From: Silvibacterium dinghuense
GTDB taxonomy: Bacteria; Acidobacteriota; Terriglobia; Terriglobales; Acidobacteriaceae
Assembly: GCF_004123295.1 (NCBI RefSeq)
Contig: NZ_SDMK01000003.1
Coordinates: forward strand, 248,001 to 312,000
DNA length: 64,000 bases
Direction: 5' to 3'
Positions 1 through 9,088 of this stretch are shown here, piece after piece. Numbering within the stretch: the first letter of the stretch is position 1; each line of letters begins with the position of its first letter. Below the pieces are notes generated by a model. It did not search any database. It was not told where the DNA came from and was given only the letters and a program-made list of their open reading frames with translations. A program made the position numbers and the translations under genes.

Positions 1-386
1 GCATCGAACTCCTGCCCTGGAATCCCATCCGAGGCCCGCGATACATGGCTCTCCGCGGCAAGCGCGTGAAAGCCTGCATCGGTCACGGTCAGGTTTGCCG
101 GGCTCTCGATCTCTCCGGTTTTGAAGCGCAGCGCAAAGGGCGCCGGCAGCGTGAGGCTCGTGTGATGCAGACGATCCTCCACTGTCAGCGCCGAAAGATG
201 ATGATCGGCAACCGACCAGTGCGCGGCGATCACCTCGTTCCCGAGTGTGTAACTGTCACCGTGATGATTTGCCTCTGCCCTGCCCGCCTGCGCAAAGGCA
301 GACGAGGCAACGGCCATGGAGAAGGCCAGAGCCATTACTCCGGTTCTGGAGAGGCTACACAAGGGAAACGAGCACCGACGCACCAT
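1..386 (-). CDS. Secreted protein, N-terminal part only (cut by window edge)
   Basis: The reading frame runs leftward off the window from an ATG whose A is also the last base of the upstream stop codon (TAATG, 384-388), so it is translationally coupled to the sugar-isomerase gene. The visible 128 residues start with an Arg-containing n-region, a hydrophobic stretch and an AFAQA cleavage-like site, so a Sec signal peptide is likely. The mature part begins with beta-rich sequence (GNEVIAAHWSV, LTLPAPFALRF). This vaguely resembles N-termini of large secreted acidobacterial glycosidases of the alpha-galactosidase type, but no catalytic region is visible. The enzymatic role is a guess from the coupling to an amino-sugar isomerase. 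Confidence 0.6.
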   Translation of the reverse strand, partial: MVRRCSFPLCSLSRTGVMALAFSMAVASSAFAQAGRAEANHHGDSYTLGNEVIAAHWSVADHHLSALTVEDRLHHTSLTLPAPFALRFKTGEIESPANLTVTDAGFHALAAESHVSRASDGIPGQEFD

Positions 387-1582
387 TACCGGCTCCTGAC
401 CGCAGAGTTGTAAATCTTCACATGAGAAACAACACGGCTGATGGCCCCCGTGCTTGGCGCATCCGGCGGAATCCCGTTGCGGATCGAGAAGAAGAGTCCC
501 AGCAACTGCCCGGCCAGCACATCCACCGGAGGCCGGAAGGCATCCGGGAAACCGGCTGGGAGCTGCAGGTCGATCACATGCGGTGTCAGTGCCTCAAGCC
601 GCTCCAGGCGCTGCGGAGTCATGACCAGAATTCCGCCGCCGAGCTGCTTCTCCCGGATCTCTTCGAGCAGATCCAATTCATACTGCTGCCGCAGCTCATC
701 GCCGGAAAGAAACGCCACGACCAGCGTCTTCTCATCCACAAACGAAAGCGGTCCGTGCCTCAATCCCAGCGCCGACTGCGCAATCGTCGGGATCTTGCCC
801 GCATTCAGCTCCAGCACCTTCAGGGAAGACTCATCCGCGACCGCCTGCAGGCAGCCCGAGCCGAGGAAGCACATCCGCGAGAAGCCTTGATCTGCCAGGG
901 TCTCCGACACCGTGGCCACCTGCGGCAACACCCGCGCTCCGGCATCGGCCAGTGCTGCGACATTCCGCGCATAAAGCTCAGTATCGGTGACAAATCCCAG
1001 GAAGATGCCGGCCAGCACCATGTTCGTGAACGAGCTGGTCATAGCCAAGCCACGATCGTTGACCCGCGCATCCAGTTCCACCGTGAAGACGCCGGGGAAC
1101 TTCGCCATTGCCCCCTGCGCATTGCAGGTGATGACCAGATGCCGCACCTGGCGGCCATAGCGCTCGAGCGCCTGCGCCAGCACCGCCACGCCCTCTGAGC
1201 TCTCGCCCGAACGCGAAAACGAAACAAACAGGTACCGCCGCTCCGGCAGCACAAAATCGTCAAAATTGGTCAGCAGCTCTGTGCTCGGAACCGCCTGCAC
1301 TTCGCAGCCCCACCGCTGCCGCAGCACACGGCTCACCGCGCGCCCGATATAGTCCGAGGTTCCGGCGCCGACCAGGATCACCACCGGCGCAGCCGCTCCC
1401 AGCTCCACGCGCAGCACCTCCGTCAGGAAGGCCTCGAGTTCGGACCGGAGGCCGATCAGCCTTTCGGCCGTCTCCCTCCAGGTTTCGGGTTGCTGCGCAA
1501 TTTCTCCGGGGGTATCGCGAAGCCCACGGGCCTCGCGCTCTGCTTCAGGAAGCGCTAAGAGTGCGGAAATAGGGTCCGGCAA
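386..1582 (-). CDS. agaS: SIS-domain sugar isomerase/deaminase, AgaS-like
   Basis: A 398-residue protein with two sugar-isomerase (SIS) domains. The first starts around residue 50 and carries a VGAGTSDYIGRA phosphosugar-binding loop followed by FVSFSRSGES. This layout is that of the AgaS family, which deaminates or isomerises galactosamine-6-phosphate or tagatose-6-phosphate in cytosolic N-acetylgalactosamine catabolism, and it resembles the isomerase half of GlmS without the glutaminase domain. The stop codon overlaps the start of a secreted protein, suggesting that extracellular sugar release and intracellular amino-sugar use are coupled. The exact substrate cannot be read from the sequence; a GlcNAc-6-phosphate role is possible. 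Confidence 0.85.
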   Translation of the reverse strand: MPDPISALLALPEAEREARGLRDTPGEIAQQPETWRETAERLIGLRSELEAFLTEVLRVELGAAAPVVILVGAGTSDYIGRAVSRVLRQRWGCEVQAVPSTELLTNFDDFVLPERRYLFVSFSRSGESSEGVAVLAQALERYGRQVRHLVITCNAQGAMAKFPGVFTVELDARVNDRGLAMTSSFTNMVLAGIFLGFVTDTELYARNVAALADAGARVLPQVATVSETLADQGFSRMCFLGSGCLQAVADESSLKVLELNAGKIPTIAQSALGLRHGPLSFVDEKTLVVAFLSGDELRQQYELDLLEEIREKQLGGGILVMTPQRLERLEALTPHVIDLQLPAGFPDAFRPPVDVLAGQLLGLFFSIRNGIPPDAPSTGAISRVVSHVKIYNSAVRSR

Positions 1583-1640
1583 ATCATTGGTCCTTTCACA
1601 AGGCTTTCACCAGACCCGTTTTACACCCGCTTTCGCATCG

Positions 1641-1670
1641 TAATCAATCGAAATCAAAGGAAATCGGAAA
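1641..1670 (-). promoter_or_regulatory. Candidate DeoR/AgaR-type operator upstream of agaS-like gene
   Basis: Read on the minus strand, this AT-rich stretch contains GATTTCCTTTGATTTCGATT, a phased run of TTTC/TTTG units. DeoR-family repressors of amino-sugar operons (AgaR type) bind direct repeats of this kind. It lies 59-88 bases upstream of the isomerase start, in the only spacer between that gene and tex. No regulator gene is adjacent in the window, so the assignment is an inference from pattern and context. Confidence 0.35.
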
Positions 1671-1700
1671 ATACTTCTCCGATTTCACTAAAATTTCGCC

Positions 1701-3983
1701 TCAGCGCACCTTCCATTTGCTGGAAAGCGCTGCCAGTTTCTCGTTCATGGAGAGCGGTTTCGCCGGTTCGGCCTTCGCCGCCGGCTTGCCGCCACCTTTC
1801 TTCGGTTGCGGAGCCGAGGGCGCCAGCAGGGCTTTGATCGAAAGCGAAATGCGCTTGGTCTTTGCATCCGCGCTCATCACCTTCACCTTGACGATCTGCC
1901 CGGCTTTCACCGCCTCGGATGGCTCCTTGATGAACTTGTTCGAGAGCTCGCTGATGTGCACCAGGCCATCCTGGTGCACACCGATATCGACGAACGCGCC
2001 GAACTTGGTCACGTTGGTCACGATGCCCTCGAGCACCATGCCATCGCGCAGATCGCTGATCTCGTGCACCTCATCGTGGAAGCTGGGCGCGACGAACTTG
2101 TCGCGCGGATCGCGACCCGGCTTGCGCAGCTCTTCGAGGATGTCATTCAGCGTGAAGACGCCTGCAGTCAGCTGGCTGCGGTCGACCTTCTCCAGCAGCT
2201 CCGGCTTCTTAATGATCTCTTCCACCGAAGTTCCGAGCATGGTCGAAATCTGCTCGACCACCGGGTACGACTCCGGGTGCACCGCTGTCATATCCAGCGG
2301 CTGCTCGCCGCCGCGGATGCGCAGAAAGCCCGCGGCCTGCTCGAAGGTCTTCGGGCCGACTCCGGCTACATCGCGCAGTTGCGCACGCGAACGGAAGCGT
2401 CCGTTCAGGTCACGATACTGCACGATGTTGATGGCCGTGCGCTCGGTGACGCCGGCCACGTAGCGCAGCAGCGTCCACGAAGCAGTGTTCAGGTCGACGC
2501 CCACGCGGTTCACGCAGCTCTCGACGACTTTCTCGAGCGAGTCGTTCAACTGGCGCTGGTCCACGTCATGCTGATACTGCCCCACACCAATGGACTTCGG
2601 ATCGACCTTCACCAGCTCGGACAGCGGATCCTGCAAACGGCGAGCAATCGAGATTGCCCCGCGCACCGTGAGGTCGAGATCGGGGAACTCCTGCCGTGCG
2701 ATATCGGAAGCCGAATACACGCTCGCGCCCGATTCGCTCACCGTGACCGAGAAGATGTTCTCGAGCTGCTTCTCACGCAGGAAGCTGCGCACGAACGAGT
2801 CGGTCTCGCGCGAAGCCGTGCCGTTGCCGATGGCGATGGCCCTCACCGGGTGCTGCTGCATCAGCCGCGCCAGCTTCTCGCCTGCTTCGGCAATGCCGTG
2901 CTTCGAGGTATGCGGATAGATCACGTCATGCGCGAGCATCTTGCCTGTCTCGTCCACCACGGCGATCTTGCAGCCCGTGCGCAAGCCCGGGTCAATGCCC
3001 AGCACGGCGATGGGTCCAGCAGGCGGTGAGAGCAGCAGGTTGAAGAGGTTGTCGCGGAAGACGCCGATGGCGTCGAGGTCCGAGCGCTGCTTCAGCTCGA
3101 GGCGAATCTCCGCCTGGATCGAGGAGTTCAGCAGCCGCGTCCATGCATCTTCAATCGCAAGCTCGATCTGCCGCGTCCAGTCGCCCTGCTGCGCCTTCAG
3201 CACATGCGAGCGCATCAGGCCCAGCGGCCGCTCGGCTTCGAGCTCGATGAGGAAGTACAGCACGTTCTCGCTCTCGCCGCGCCGGATGGCGAGCATGCGG
3301 TGCGACGGAATCATCTTCGCCGCCTCGCGATACTCGTAATACATCTTGAACTTTTCCTGCTCGTCCTTGGCGTCGGGAGCCTTCTTACTCACCACCACGC
3401 CCTCGTCGAACATGAGCTGCCGCAGCGCCTTGCGCAGCTCGGCGACTTCGGTGATCCACTCGGCCACGATGTGCCGCGCGCCCTCAAGCGCCTCGTTCGC
3501 ATCCGCCACACCCAGCTCGGCGTTGATATACGCAGGCAGCTGTTCGTCGAGTGACTGCGTGCCCGGCTCCTGCGCCCACAGATACTGCGCCAGCGGCTCC
3601 AGACCCTTCTCGCGCGCTACGGTCGCCTTGGTACGGCGCTTGGGCTTGTAGGGCAGATACAGATCTTCGAGCTCGCTCTTTTCGAGCACCTTTTCGATGC
3701 GGGCCTTCAGCTCATCGGTGAGCTTGCCCTGCTCGGCAATCGAAGAAAGCACGGTCTCGCGCCGGTCTTCGAGCTCGCGGAAGTAGGCCAGCTTCTCTTC
3801 GATATTGCGAATCTGCACCTCGTCGAGATTGCCTGTCTGCTCCTTGCGATAACGCGCGATAAACGGCACTGTGCCGCCCGCATCGAGCAGTTCGATGACG
3901 GAAACAACGCTGCGCAACGGCAGCTCGAGAAGGTTCGCAATGTGTGTGAGAACTTCAGGGGAGAGATTCTTCGGGTCGCTCAT
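1701..3983 (-). CDS. tex: Tex-family transcription accessory/RNA-binding protein
   Basis: About 760 residues, the usual Tex length. In order it shows an N-terminal helical region (IARYRKEQTGNLDEVQIRNI), a YqgF/RNase H-like domain (VLGIDPGLRTGCKIAVVD, near residues 330-430), helix-hairpin-helix repeats (VAGVGPKTFEQAAGF) and a C-terminal S1 RNA-binding domain (GIVTNVTKFGAFVDIGVHQD) followed by a Lys/Pro/Ala-rich tail. Tex proteins are conserved nucleic-acid-binding factors linked to transcription and RNA metabolism. An ATG four codons upstream (3995) is possible. I prefer 3983 because MSDPKNLSPEV looks like a native N-terminus; neither has a strong Shine-Dalgarno sequence. Confidence 0.95.
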   Translation of the reverse strand: MSDPKNLSPEVLTHIANLLELPLRSVVSVIELLDAGGTVPFIARYRKEQTGNLDEVQIRNIEEKLAYFRELEDRRETVLSSIAEQGKLTDELKARIEKVLEKSELEDLYLPYKPKRRTKATVAREKGLEPLAQYLWAQEPGTQSLDEQLPAYINAELGVADANEALEGARHIVAEWITEVAELRKALRQLMFDEGVVVSKKAPDAKDEQEKFKMYYEYREAAKMIPSHRMLAIRRGESENVLYFLIELEAERPLGLMRSHVLKAQQGDWTRQIELAIEDAWTRLLNSSIQAEIRLELKQRSDLDAIGVFRDNLFNLLLSPPAGPIAVLGIDPGLRTGCKIAVVDETGKMLAHDVIYPHTSKHGIAEAGEKLARLMQQHPVRAIAIGNGTASRETDSFVRSFLREKQLENIFSVTVSESGASVYSASDIARQEFPDLDLTVRGAISIARRLQDPLSELVKVDPKSIGVGQYQHDVDQRQLNDSLEKVVESCVNRVGVDLNTASWTLLRYVAGVTERTAINIVQYRDLNGRFRSRAQLRDVAGVGPKTFEQAAGFLRIRGGEQPLDMTAVHPESYPVVEQISTMLGTSVEEIIKKPELLEKVDRSQLTAGVFTLNDILEELRKPGRDPRDKFVAPSFHDEVHEISDLRDGMVLEGIVTNVTKFGAFVDIGVHQDGLVHISELSNKFIKEPSEAVKAGQIVKVKVMSADAKTKRISLSIKALLAPSAPQPKKGGGKPAAKAEPAKPLSMNEKLAALSSKWKVR

Positions 3984-4050
3984 GAACGTCTGCATTCATG
4001 CTAAACGCGCCCCGTGAGGAAATGTAATGGAGCCGTAAATGTAAAGGTGG

Positions 4051-4079
4051 CCCACCCAAGCTGGTTTTGCTTGGGTGGG
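4051..4079. repeat. Hairpin repeat, CCCACCC family, copy 1
   Basis: A perfect 11-bp stem, CCCACCCAAGC with GCTTGGGTGGG, closes a 7-base loop. It lies 11 bases past the stop codon of the GH2 gene, in the spacer before tex. Related hairpins occur at 26584-26616 and 53444-53476, also beside 3' ends of genes. There is no clear T-run, so it may act as a non-canonical terminator or a REP-like element. Confidence 0.8.
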
Positions 4080-4090
4080 GAAGAAACAAA

Positions 4091-7000
4091 CTAGGCCTCG
4101 ACCACATTGAAACCGCTCACCACCACCTTCGCCGCCTCACCACGCGTGTCCGCGTGCTTCAGCTCGATGGTAACCGTGTGCTTCTCACCCGGCATCAGAG
4201 CGATATAGTTATCGCTGTAGATCGCCGGCAGAATACGGTCGCCGCTGCGCTCGCGCACCGCCTTGAGCCGCACCATCAGCGCCGGAATCTGCGACGTGTT
4301 CTCCAGCTCCGTCGTCAGCGTCCACACCTCGCCCTGCTGCACGGTCTTCGTGGTCGCTCGCACCTGGGCCTTCGCCAGCTGCCGGATGGCGCGGTAATCG
4401 CCTTCGTTGATTGCACGCAGATAGAAGTTGCTCGAGACTTCTTTACCGCTCTGCGTGAGCGAAAGCCGCAGGAAGTGCACCGACGTCAGCCCGTCGATCG
4501 CGGGAATCTCGATCGGTGTCTCCGTGCTGTCTTCCGCGCTCGAGAGCGATGCCGTCTTCGACCACTTCTGGGCGCCATCGAGGTTCACGATCTCGGCCTG
4601 CGCCGTCAGCCCGCTCTGGCTGCCGCCGCTGTAGTTCACCACCTCGATCTTGCCCGTCGTGCGATTCCACTGGATGTGCAGCGGCTCCGAGCCCTTCTTC
4701 GCACCGAAGTACGCGGCCGTCGGCTCGAAATAGTAGTCGTAGGTCTGCCACACAAACGACGGCCAGCAGGGATGGCTCATCCACAGCAGCACGCCCATAC
4801 GGTACTTGCTCTGCGCCTCGAACATGGCGCGATGGCCTTCGTAGTTCACGAACTGAGCCAGCTCGACCCACTGCTCGCCCGACTGCGCGCCACCGTAGCT
4901 GTCTTCAATGATGCGCAGGAACGAGCTGCCACCCTGCGCGCCGGTCTGCGAAAAATCATGCAGGCCCCAGTCGAGCCCCTGCGGCCAGATTGCCTTCTCC
5001 GGCATCATCGCGCGCACGCTCTCGATCGGCGGGATATTCGGCATGCCGATCTCGCTGTGCATGCGGCTGTCCGCCATGTCGAAATACACCGCCGTGGGCA
5101 GCGCGTTGTACGGCCCATGCCCGCTCACCACGTCGTCGGCCGAGCTGCCGATGTAGTGAATGTCCGGATGCAGTTCCGCGAGCAGCTTGCGAATGCCCGC
5201 GTCGAGCACCGGCGGCGGATAGCCCTCATTGCGTCCGCAATAGAGGCCGATCGAAGCGTGGCTGCGGATGCGCAGGATGTAGTCGCGCGCATTCTTGAGG
5301 AAGAGCGCGTTGTCGTCGGGGATCGGACCATCCCACGGATTCGCCAGCCAGAAGTCCTGCCACACTACGATGCCGTGACGATCGCATGCCTCCCAAAATG
5401 CCTTGTCGCCGATCTGCCCCACCCAGTTGCGCACCATGGTGAAGTTCATCTCGCGGTGATAGCGCAGGGCCGCGTCATACTCGCGCGCGCGATAGCGCAG
5501 CATCGATTCGCCGAAGCCCCAGTTGCCACCACGCGCAACGAACCTTCGACCATTGATCCAAAGTCTGAGTTTGCCGCCCTCTTCACTGAAGGTCATCTGA
5601 CGAATGCCGGCCTTGAACTTCTTCGAGTCGGTGACCTTGTGATCACGGCCTTCAAAATTCAGCTCGACATCGTAGAGGTGCGGCTCGCCATAGCCCGCCG
5701 GCCACCACAGCTCCGGCTTGTCGATGCGCAGCTCCGGGTGCGTCGTCGTGTCCAGGCGGATCGCTTTCCGTTCCGAGGCTGCCAGGTCCACGTGCTGGGC
5801 AAACTTCACCGCGCCGAATGTGCCCTTGAGCGTGCCGGTCACCGGTTTCGCGCTGTGATTCCACAGCTCCACTTCGATCTTCACATCCGCATGCGAAGTA
5901 TCGGGCAGCGGGAGGGTCGAAACCACTAGCGGATTCTCAACTGTCACCGATCCGGTTACAGATAGATAGACATCGCCCCAGATGCCGCTGTTGCGCCCGC
6001 GAATCGTCGGAATCCAGTCCCAGCCGATCGACGCATGATAGGTCGGATTGTCGCGCCCCAGCGCTCCACCGTTGCGGCTCGGATTCTCCCAGGTCTTCTG
6101 CTTGCAGGCGCCCGGTGTCGCGTTCTTTTCCACCTTCACTGCCAGCGCATTCGCCTGCCCCGGCTTCAGCTTGCCGGTCACATCGAACTGCCCACGCATG
6201 AAGCCGCCTTCAATCCGGCCCAGCTTCTCGCCGTTCAGGTAGACATCGGCCTTCCAGTTGATACCGTCGAAGTTCAGCCATGTCGTCTGCCCGTGCGCTA
6301 CAACCGGTGCGGTGAACTCGGTGCGATGCCAGAAGTCGGAATAGAAATATGAATCTGAAATATGTAACTGATTCTGACCGAAATTCGGATCGGGGATCGC
6401 GCCCGCATTCAGATACGAAGTCAGCACCGTACCCGGCACCGTTGCGACCACCCAGCTCTCGTCCTTATAACCGGCCGTCGCAAGCGCTTCGCCGGTTGCA
6501 GAGCCTGTCGCCGAAATGCGTTCTACGCGCCATGCTCCACCGGCCAAATTAAGACTGCCATCCGGCGTTGGCTGCTGCGCAGCCTTCGGCTTCGCCACTA
6601 AGCCGCCGCGCCCGTACACCTCGATCTCGCTCAGCAGATATCCCTGCGCCGAGGTTGGCTGCGTCATCAGCACGCGCACGTAGCGCGCACGCTCGGGCGA
6701 AGGCAGATGAATATCATCGACCTGGTTCGTACTTGCTGCCAGAGATTGCAGGTCGCGCCATGACTCTGCGTCATCCGAAAGCTGAATTTTTCCCTCAGCC
6801 GCACGCGCAACCCAGTAGAGCGCAATGCGATCGAACTCGCAGCGTGCTCCCAGGTCCACGTACACCCACTCTTCGCCCGAGCCCGCACTCATCCACGCGC
6901 TGGTAAAGCTGTAGGGGCCACCGACCTGGACGCGCTCGCTGCCATGCCAGAACTCGATCTGCCCCATCTGCCACTGCGCGCCCTCTTCGCCCTGCGCAAG

Positions 7001-7729
7001 CGAACACTTCACCTCGTAGTAGCGGCTGCGATAAGCCTGCTTCAGCGGAATCTCGGGATAAAAAAGATTTGTCCCGCGCGACATATCCGGCGGATACGGT
7101 GCGGGGGAGGCCGGGTCCGGTCCCTCCAGGCTCGCCGCTTCCGTCCAGGTACGTCCGTCGTCCGAGACAGAGATAGTCAGCCGGATGGCCGATGCCGGAA
7201 CATGCTTCGGCATCACGAGAAAGACTTTGAGCTTGTCGATCTCCGGCAGATCGTCGCCGCCCAGCATCACCTGCACCGAGGGCGATGCTCCCTTTAGTTC
7301 CTGCGGGCTCGCCTCGTAATGGTTCAGCAGCGTCTCGCGATCGGGCTTCGGCAGCTCGCCCTGGCGATTCATCGAGACCGCGACCCAGCTCGGCAGCCGC
7401 GTGTCCTTCACTCCGTCGGTCACCAGCTGTGCCGTCAGATTATAGTCATATGCGCTCGAGTGATACGCTGGCCGCCGCAGCGCCAGATTGCGATAGGTGG
7501 TCGCGTCGATCACCAGCTCCGGCGCAAAGTTCTCCTCCGCCGCGCCCGGATACAGCCCGATGCCACGCGTAAAGCCTGCTCCCGCAGGCGCAGCCGCCGC
7601 ATCAGTAAAGCCCGCAGGAGCATCCGCAACAGCAGAAGAAGTCTCGGCAGAGGCATGGGCGGCAGGCATGGCCATGCCTGCGCCCGCAATCAGGGTGCTC
7701 TTCAAAAAAACGCGTCGTGAGGTGGACAT
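4091..7729 (-). CDS. Tat-exported glycoside hydrolase family 2 enzyme with discoidin-like modules
   Basis: About 1212 residues. The start at 7729 is chosen because it is preceded by GAAAGGG and opens a twin-arginine signal (SRRVFLKS, hydrophobic core, AHASAE). Two N-terminal regions look like F5/8 type C (discoidin) carbohydrate-binding modules; the second ends YLLSEIEVYG. The GH2 sugar-binding and TIM-barrel domains follow. IGLYCGRNEG carries the likely acid/base Glu and MHSEIGMPN the likely nucleophile Glu. The arrangement is closest to exo-beta-glucosaminidase or beta-mannosidase-like GH2 enzymes, so a folded, exported exo-acting glycosidase is expected. A 33-residue upstream extension of the frame is rejected because it would bury the Tat signal. 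Confidence 0.88.
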   Translation of the reverse strand: MSTSRRVFLKSTLIAGAGMAMPAAHASAETSSAVADAPAGFTDAAAAPAGAGFTRGIGLYPGAAEENFAPELVIDATTYRNLALRRPAYHSSAYDYNLTAQLVTDGVKDTRLPSWVAVSMNRQGELPKPDRETLLNHYEASPQELKGASPSVQVMLGGDDLPEIDKLKVFLVMPKHVPASAIRLTISVSDDGRTWTEAASLEGPDPASPAPYPPDMSRGTNLFYPEIPLKQAYRSRYYEVKCSLAQGEEGAQWQMGQIEFWHGSERVQVGGPYSFTSAWMSAGSGEEWVYVDLGARCEFDRIALYWVARAAEGKIQLSDDAESWRDLQSLAASTNQVDDIHLPSPERARYVRVLMTQPTSAQGYLLSEIEVYGRGGLVAKPKAAQQPTPDGSLNLAGGAWRVERISATGSATGEALATAGYKDESWVVATVPGTVLTSYLNAGAIPDPNFGQNQLHISDSYFYSDFWHRTEFTAPVVAHGQTTWLNFDGINWKADVYLNGEKLGRIEGGFMRGQFDVTGKLKPGQANALAVKVEKNATPGACKQKTWENPSRNGGALGRDNPTYHASIGWDWIPTIRGRNSGIWGDVYLSVTGSVTVENPLVVSTLPLPDTSHADVKIEVELWNHSAKPVTGTLKGTFGAVKFAQHVDLAASERKAIRLDTTTHPELRIDKPELWWPAGYGEPHLYDVELNFEGRDHKVTDSKKFKAGIRQMTFSEEGGKLRLWINGRRFVARGGNWGFGESMLRYRAREYDAALRYHREMNFTMVRNWVGQIGDKAFWEACDRHGIVVWQDFWLANPWDGPIPDDNALFLKNARDYILRIRSHASIGLYCGRNEGYPPPVLDAGIRKLLAELHPDIHYIGSSADDVVSGHGPYNALPTAVYFDMADSRMHSEIGMPNIPPIESVRAMMPEKAIWPQGLDWGLHDFSQTGAQGGSSFLRIIEDSYGGAQSGEQWVELAQFVNYEGHRAMFEAQSKYRMGVLLWMSHPCWPSFVWQTYDYYFEPTAAYFGAKKGSEPLHIQWNRTTGKIEVVNYSGGSQSGLTAQAEIVNLDGAQKWSKTASLSSAEDSTETPIEIPAIDGLTSVHFLRLSLTQSGKEVSSNFYLRAINEGDYRAIRQLAKAQVRATTKTVQQGEVWTLTTELENTSQIPALMVRLKAVRERSGDRILPAIYSDNYIALMPGEKHTVTIELKHADTRGEAAKVVVSGFNVVEA

Positions 7730-7914
7730 CGAACCCTTTCGTCTGGCTCTATCAACTGGCCGTGCCCTCTCATGGCTGCGAGTAAATCGCATAAGCGTCA
7801 TCGCATAACCAGGGCACAGGGTCCACACTACCGCCGAACCTCACACGGCATCAAGTCAGGAAGAGCAGAAATGGTGGTTCAGCCTCACAAGTTGAGAAGC
7901 CGGACAGTAGAGCG

Positions 7915-8445
7915 CTACGGTATGCGCGTGGCCGTGACTTCGAACTCCATCTTTCCCTTGTTTTCCAGATTGTCGGACGAGAAGAGTTGCATCGGCTTAC
8001 CGAGAGGCAGAACCGCATTCGTCTCCCATTTGTTCTGGCGGACGACGGGAGTGCCTGGCGTAGCGCTGCTTCCAGATGCTTCGGCCAGGCTACTGACCTC
8101 GACACCAATCCTGATCGATACACCGGTTGGCGTCTCCTGCGTGTTTGAGCAATCGATGCTCACTCCCAGATCCAGGTACTGAATACCATTTGTGCCCGTC
8201 TGGATCGGGACTTTCGTTCCTGAGCGGACTGTGGAGTTCCGATGATCGCCGGACAAGACTACGTGATAGTTACGGCTATTGGCCACTTTCCCTTCCGCAT
8301 TGATTTCTTTCACAAGAAAATCCAGCGCATAGTCGTGAGCATCCGCCTTGACGGTGCTCTGTGCATCCTGCGCATGCGCTGTTGCGCATGCACCCCAACA
8401 CAGCATCCCCAACACCAGCACACCTGACCATCCCCACTTCCTCAT
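7915..8445 (-). CDS. Small secreted protein, unknown function, third gene of ECF sigma operon
   Basis: 176 residues with a clear signal peptide (MRKWGWSGVLVLGMLCWGAC, then a TAHAQD site). The Cys near the signal could also suggest a lipoprotein, but the context does not form a good lipobox. The mature part is beta-rich and contains VVLSGDHRNSTVRSGTKVPI and ends KGKMEFEVTATRIP; I do not recognise a family. A strong Shine-Dalgarno (AGGAGGCAGTA) precedes the ATG. It follows the anti-sigma candidate by 13 bases, so the three genes probably form one transcript, and this product may be the envelope effector or sensor of that system. Confidence 0.75.
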   Translation of the reverse strand: MRKWGWSGVLVLGMLCWGACATAHAQDAQSTVKADAHDYALDFLVKEINAEGKVANSRNYHVVLSGDHRNSTVRSGTKVPIQTGTNGIQYLDLGVSIDCSNTQETPTGVSIRIGVEVSSLAEASGSSATPGTPVVRQNKWETNAVLPLGKPMQLFSSDNLENKGKMEFEVTATRIP

Positions 8446-8458
8446 TACTGCCTCCTGT

Positions 8459-9088
8459 TTATTTATTCTCGTCCGTGTCGGACGGGTTCAATGGTGGAAT
8501 TCGAATCGCCGCAATCATCACCGGCTTAACGTTTAAAGGTTCAATCGGCTTATGCTCCGGCATGGTCATAGCCTGCTGTGCCTGCTGCGGATTGCGCTGT
8601 GCCATCGCTGCCAGCGCCTGCTCCTCTGGAGACAACGGCGTAGGTGTAGGAAATACATCCAGCTTCGGCAGCGGCTCGGAAACTGGATTCGCGATTCGCT
8701 CGGTTTGCAAACTCACGTGCCGAATCGCAGGATGCGACGCCTGCGGAAACTCCACTTGTGCCTGCATGGCGCCAGGAGAAGCAGCTCGCGTCTCGTGCCG
8801 ATCGGAAACTTTCTCCGGCGCGCTCATGGCCAGACCTTTTACATCCACACGCTGCCGCGACAGCAGCAACACCGCTGCCATGACCAGGACGGCTGCCACC
8901 GGCAGAGCCCACAGCGGCCATGCGATCCTGCGTCCGGACTTCTTTTCCAATAACACCTGCGCCCGCACCGCAGCCATGGTGCGCGATTTCACTCCAGCGA
9001 CGGCCTCATCCTCATACTCGACCAGCACATAGGTCTCGAGCGCCGCATCGAGCAGAGAATCCAGTTCGTCGTCTGCCCTATCGCGCAT
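8459..9088 (-). CDS. Single-pass membrane protein, probable anti-sigma factor
   Basis: 209 residues with an acidic cytoplasmic N-terminus (about 1-50, DRADDELDSLLDAALETYVL), one transmembrane helix at about residues 57-76 and a periplasmic Pro/Gln/Glu-rich remainder. This topology, and an 11-base overlap with the upstream ECF sigma gene, fits an anti-sigma factor holding the sigma factor at the inner membrane. The ATG has a strong Shine-Dalgarno (AGGAGGGACGCT). The N-terminus lacks a recognisable HxxxCxxC zinc anti-sigma motif, so the role is inferred mainly from position and topology. Confidence 0.7.
   Translation of the reverse strand: MRDRADDELDSLLDAALETYVLVEYEDEAVAGVKSRTMAAVRAQVLLEKKSGRRIAWPLWALPVAAVLVMAAVLLLSRQRVDVKGLAMSAPEKVSDRHETRAASPGAMQAQVEFPQASHPAIRHVSLQTERIANPVSEPLPKLDVFPTPTPLSPEEQALAAMAQRNPQQAQQAMTMPEHKPIEPLNVKPVMIAAIRIPPLNPSDTDENK

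Noticed and set aside
2941-3651. Long open frames on the strand opposite tex
   Set aside because: They are antisense shadows of a high-GC gene with an intact conserved protein on the minus strand.
4067-5929. 620-codon frame antisense to the GH2 gene
   Set aside because: The Arg/His/Leu-rich composition is typical of reverse-strand shadow frames; the GH2 catalytic motifs lie on the minus strand.
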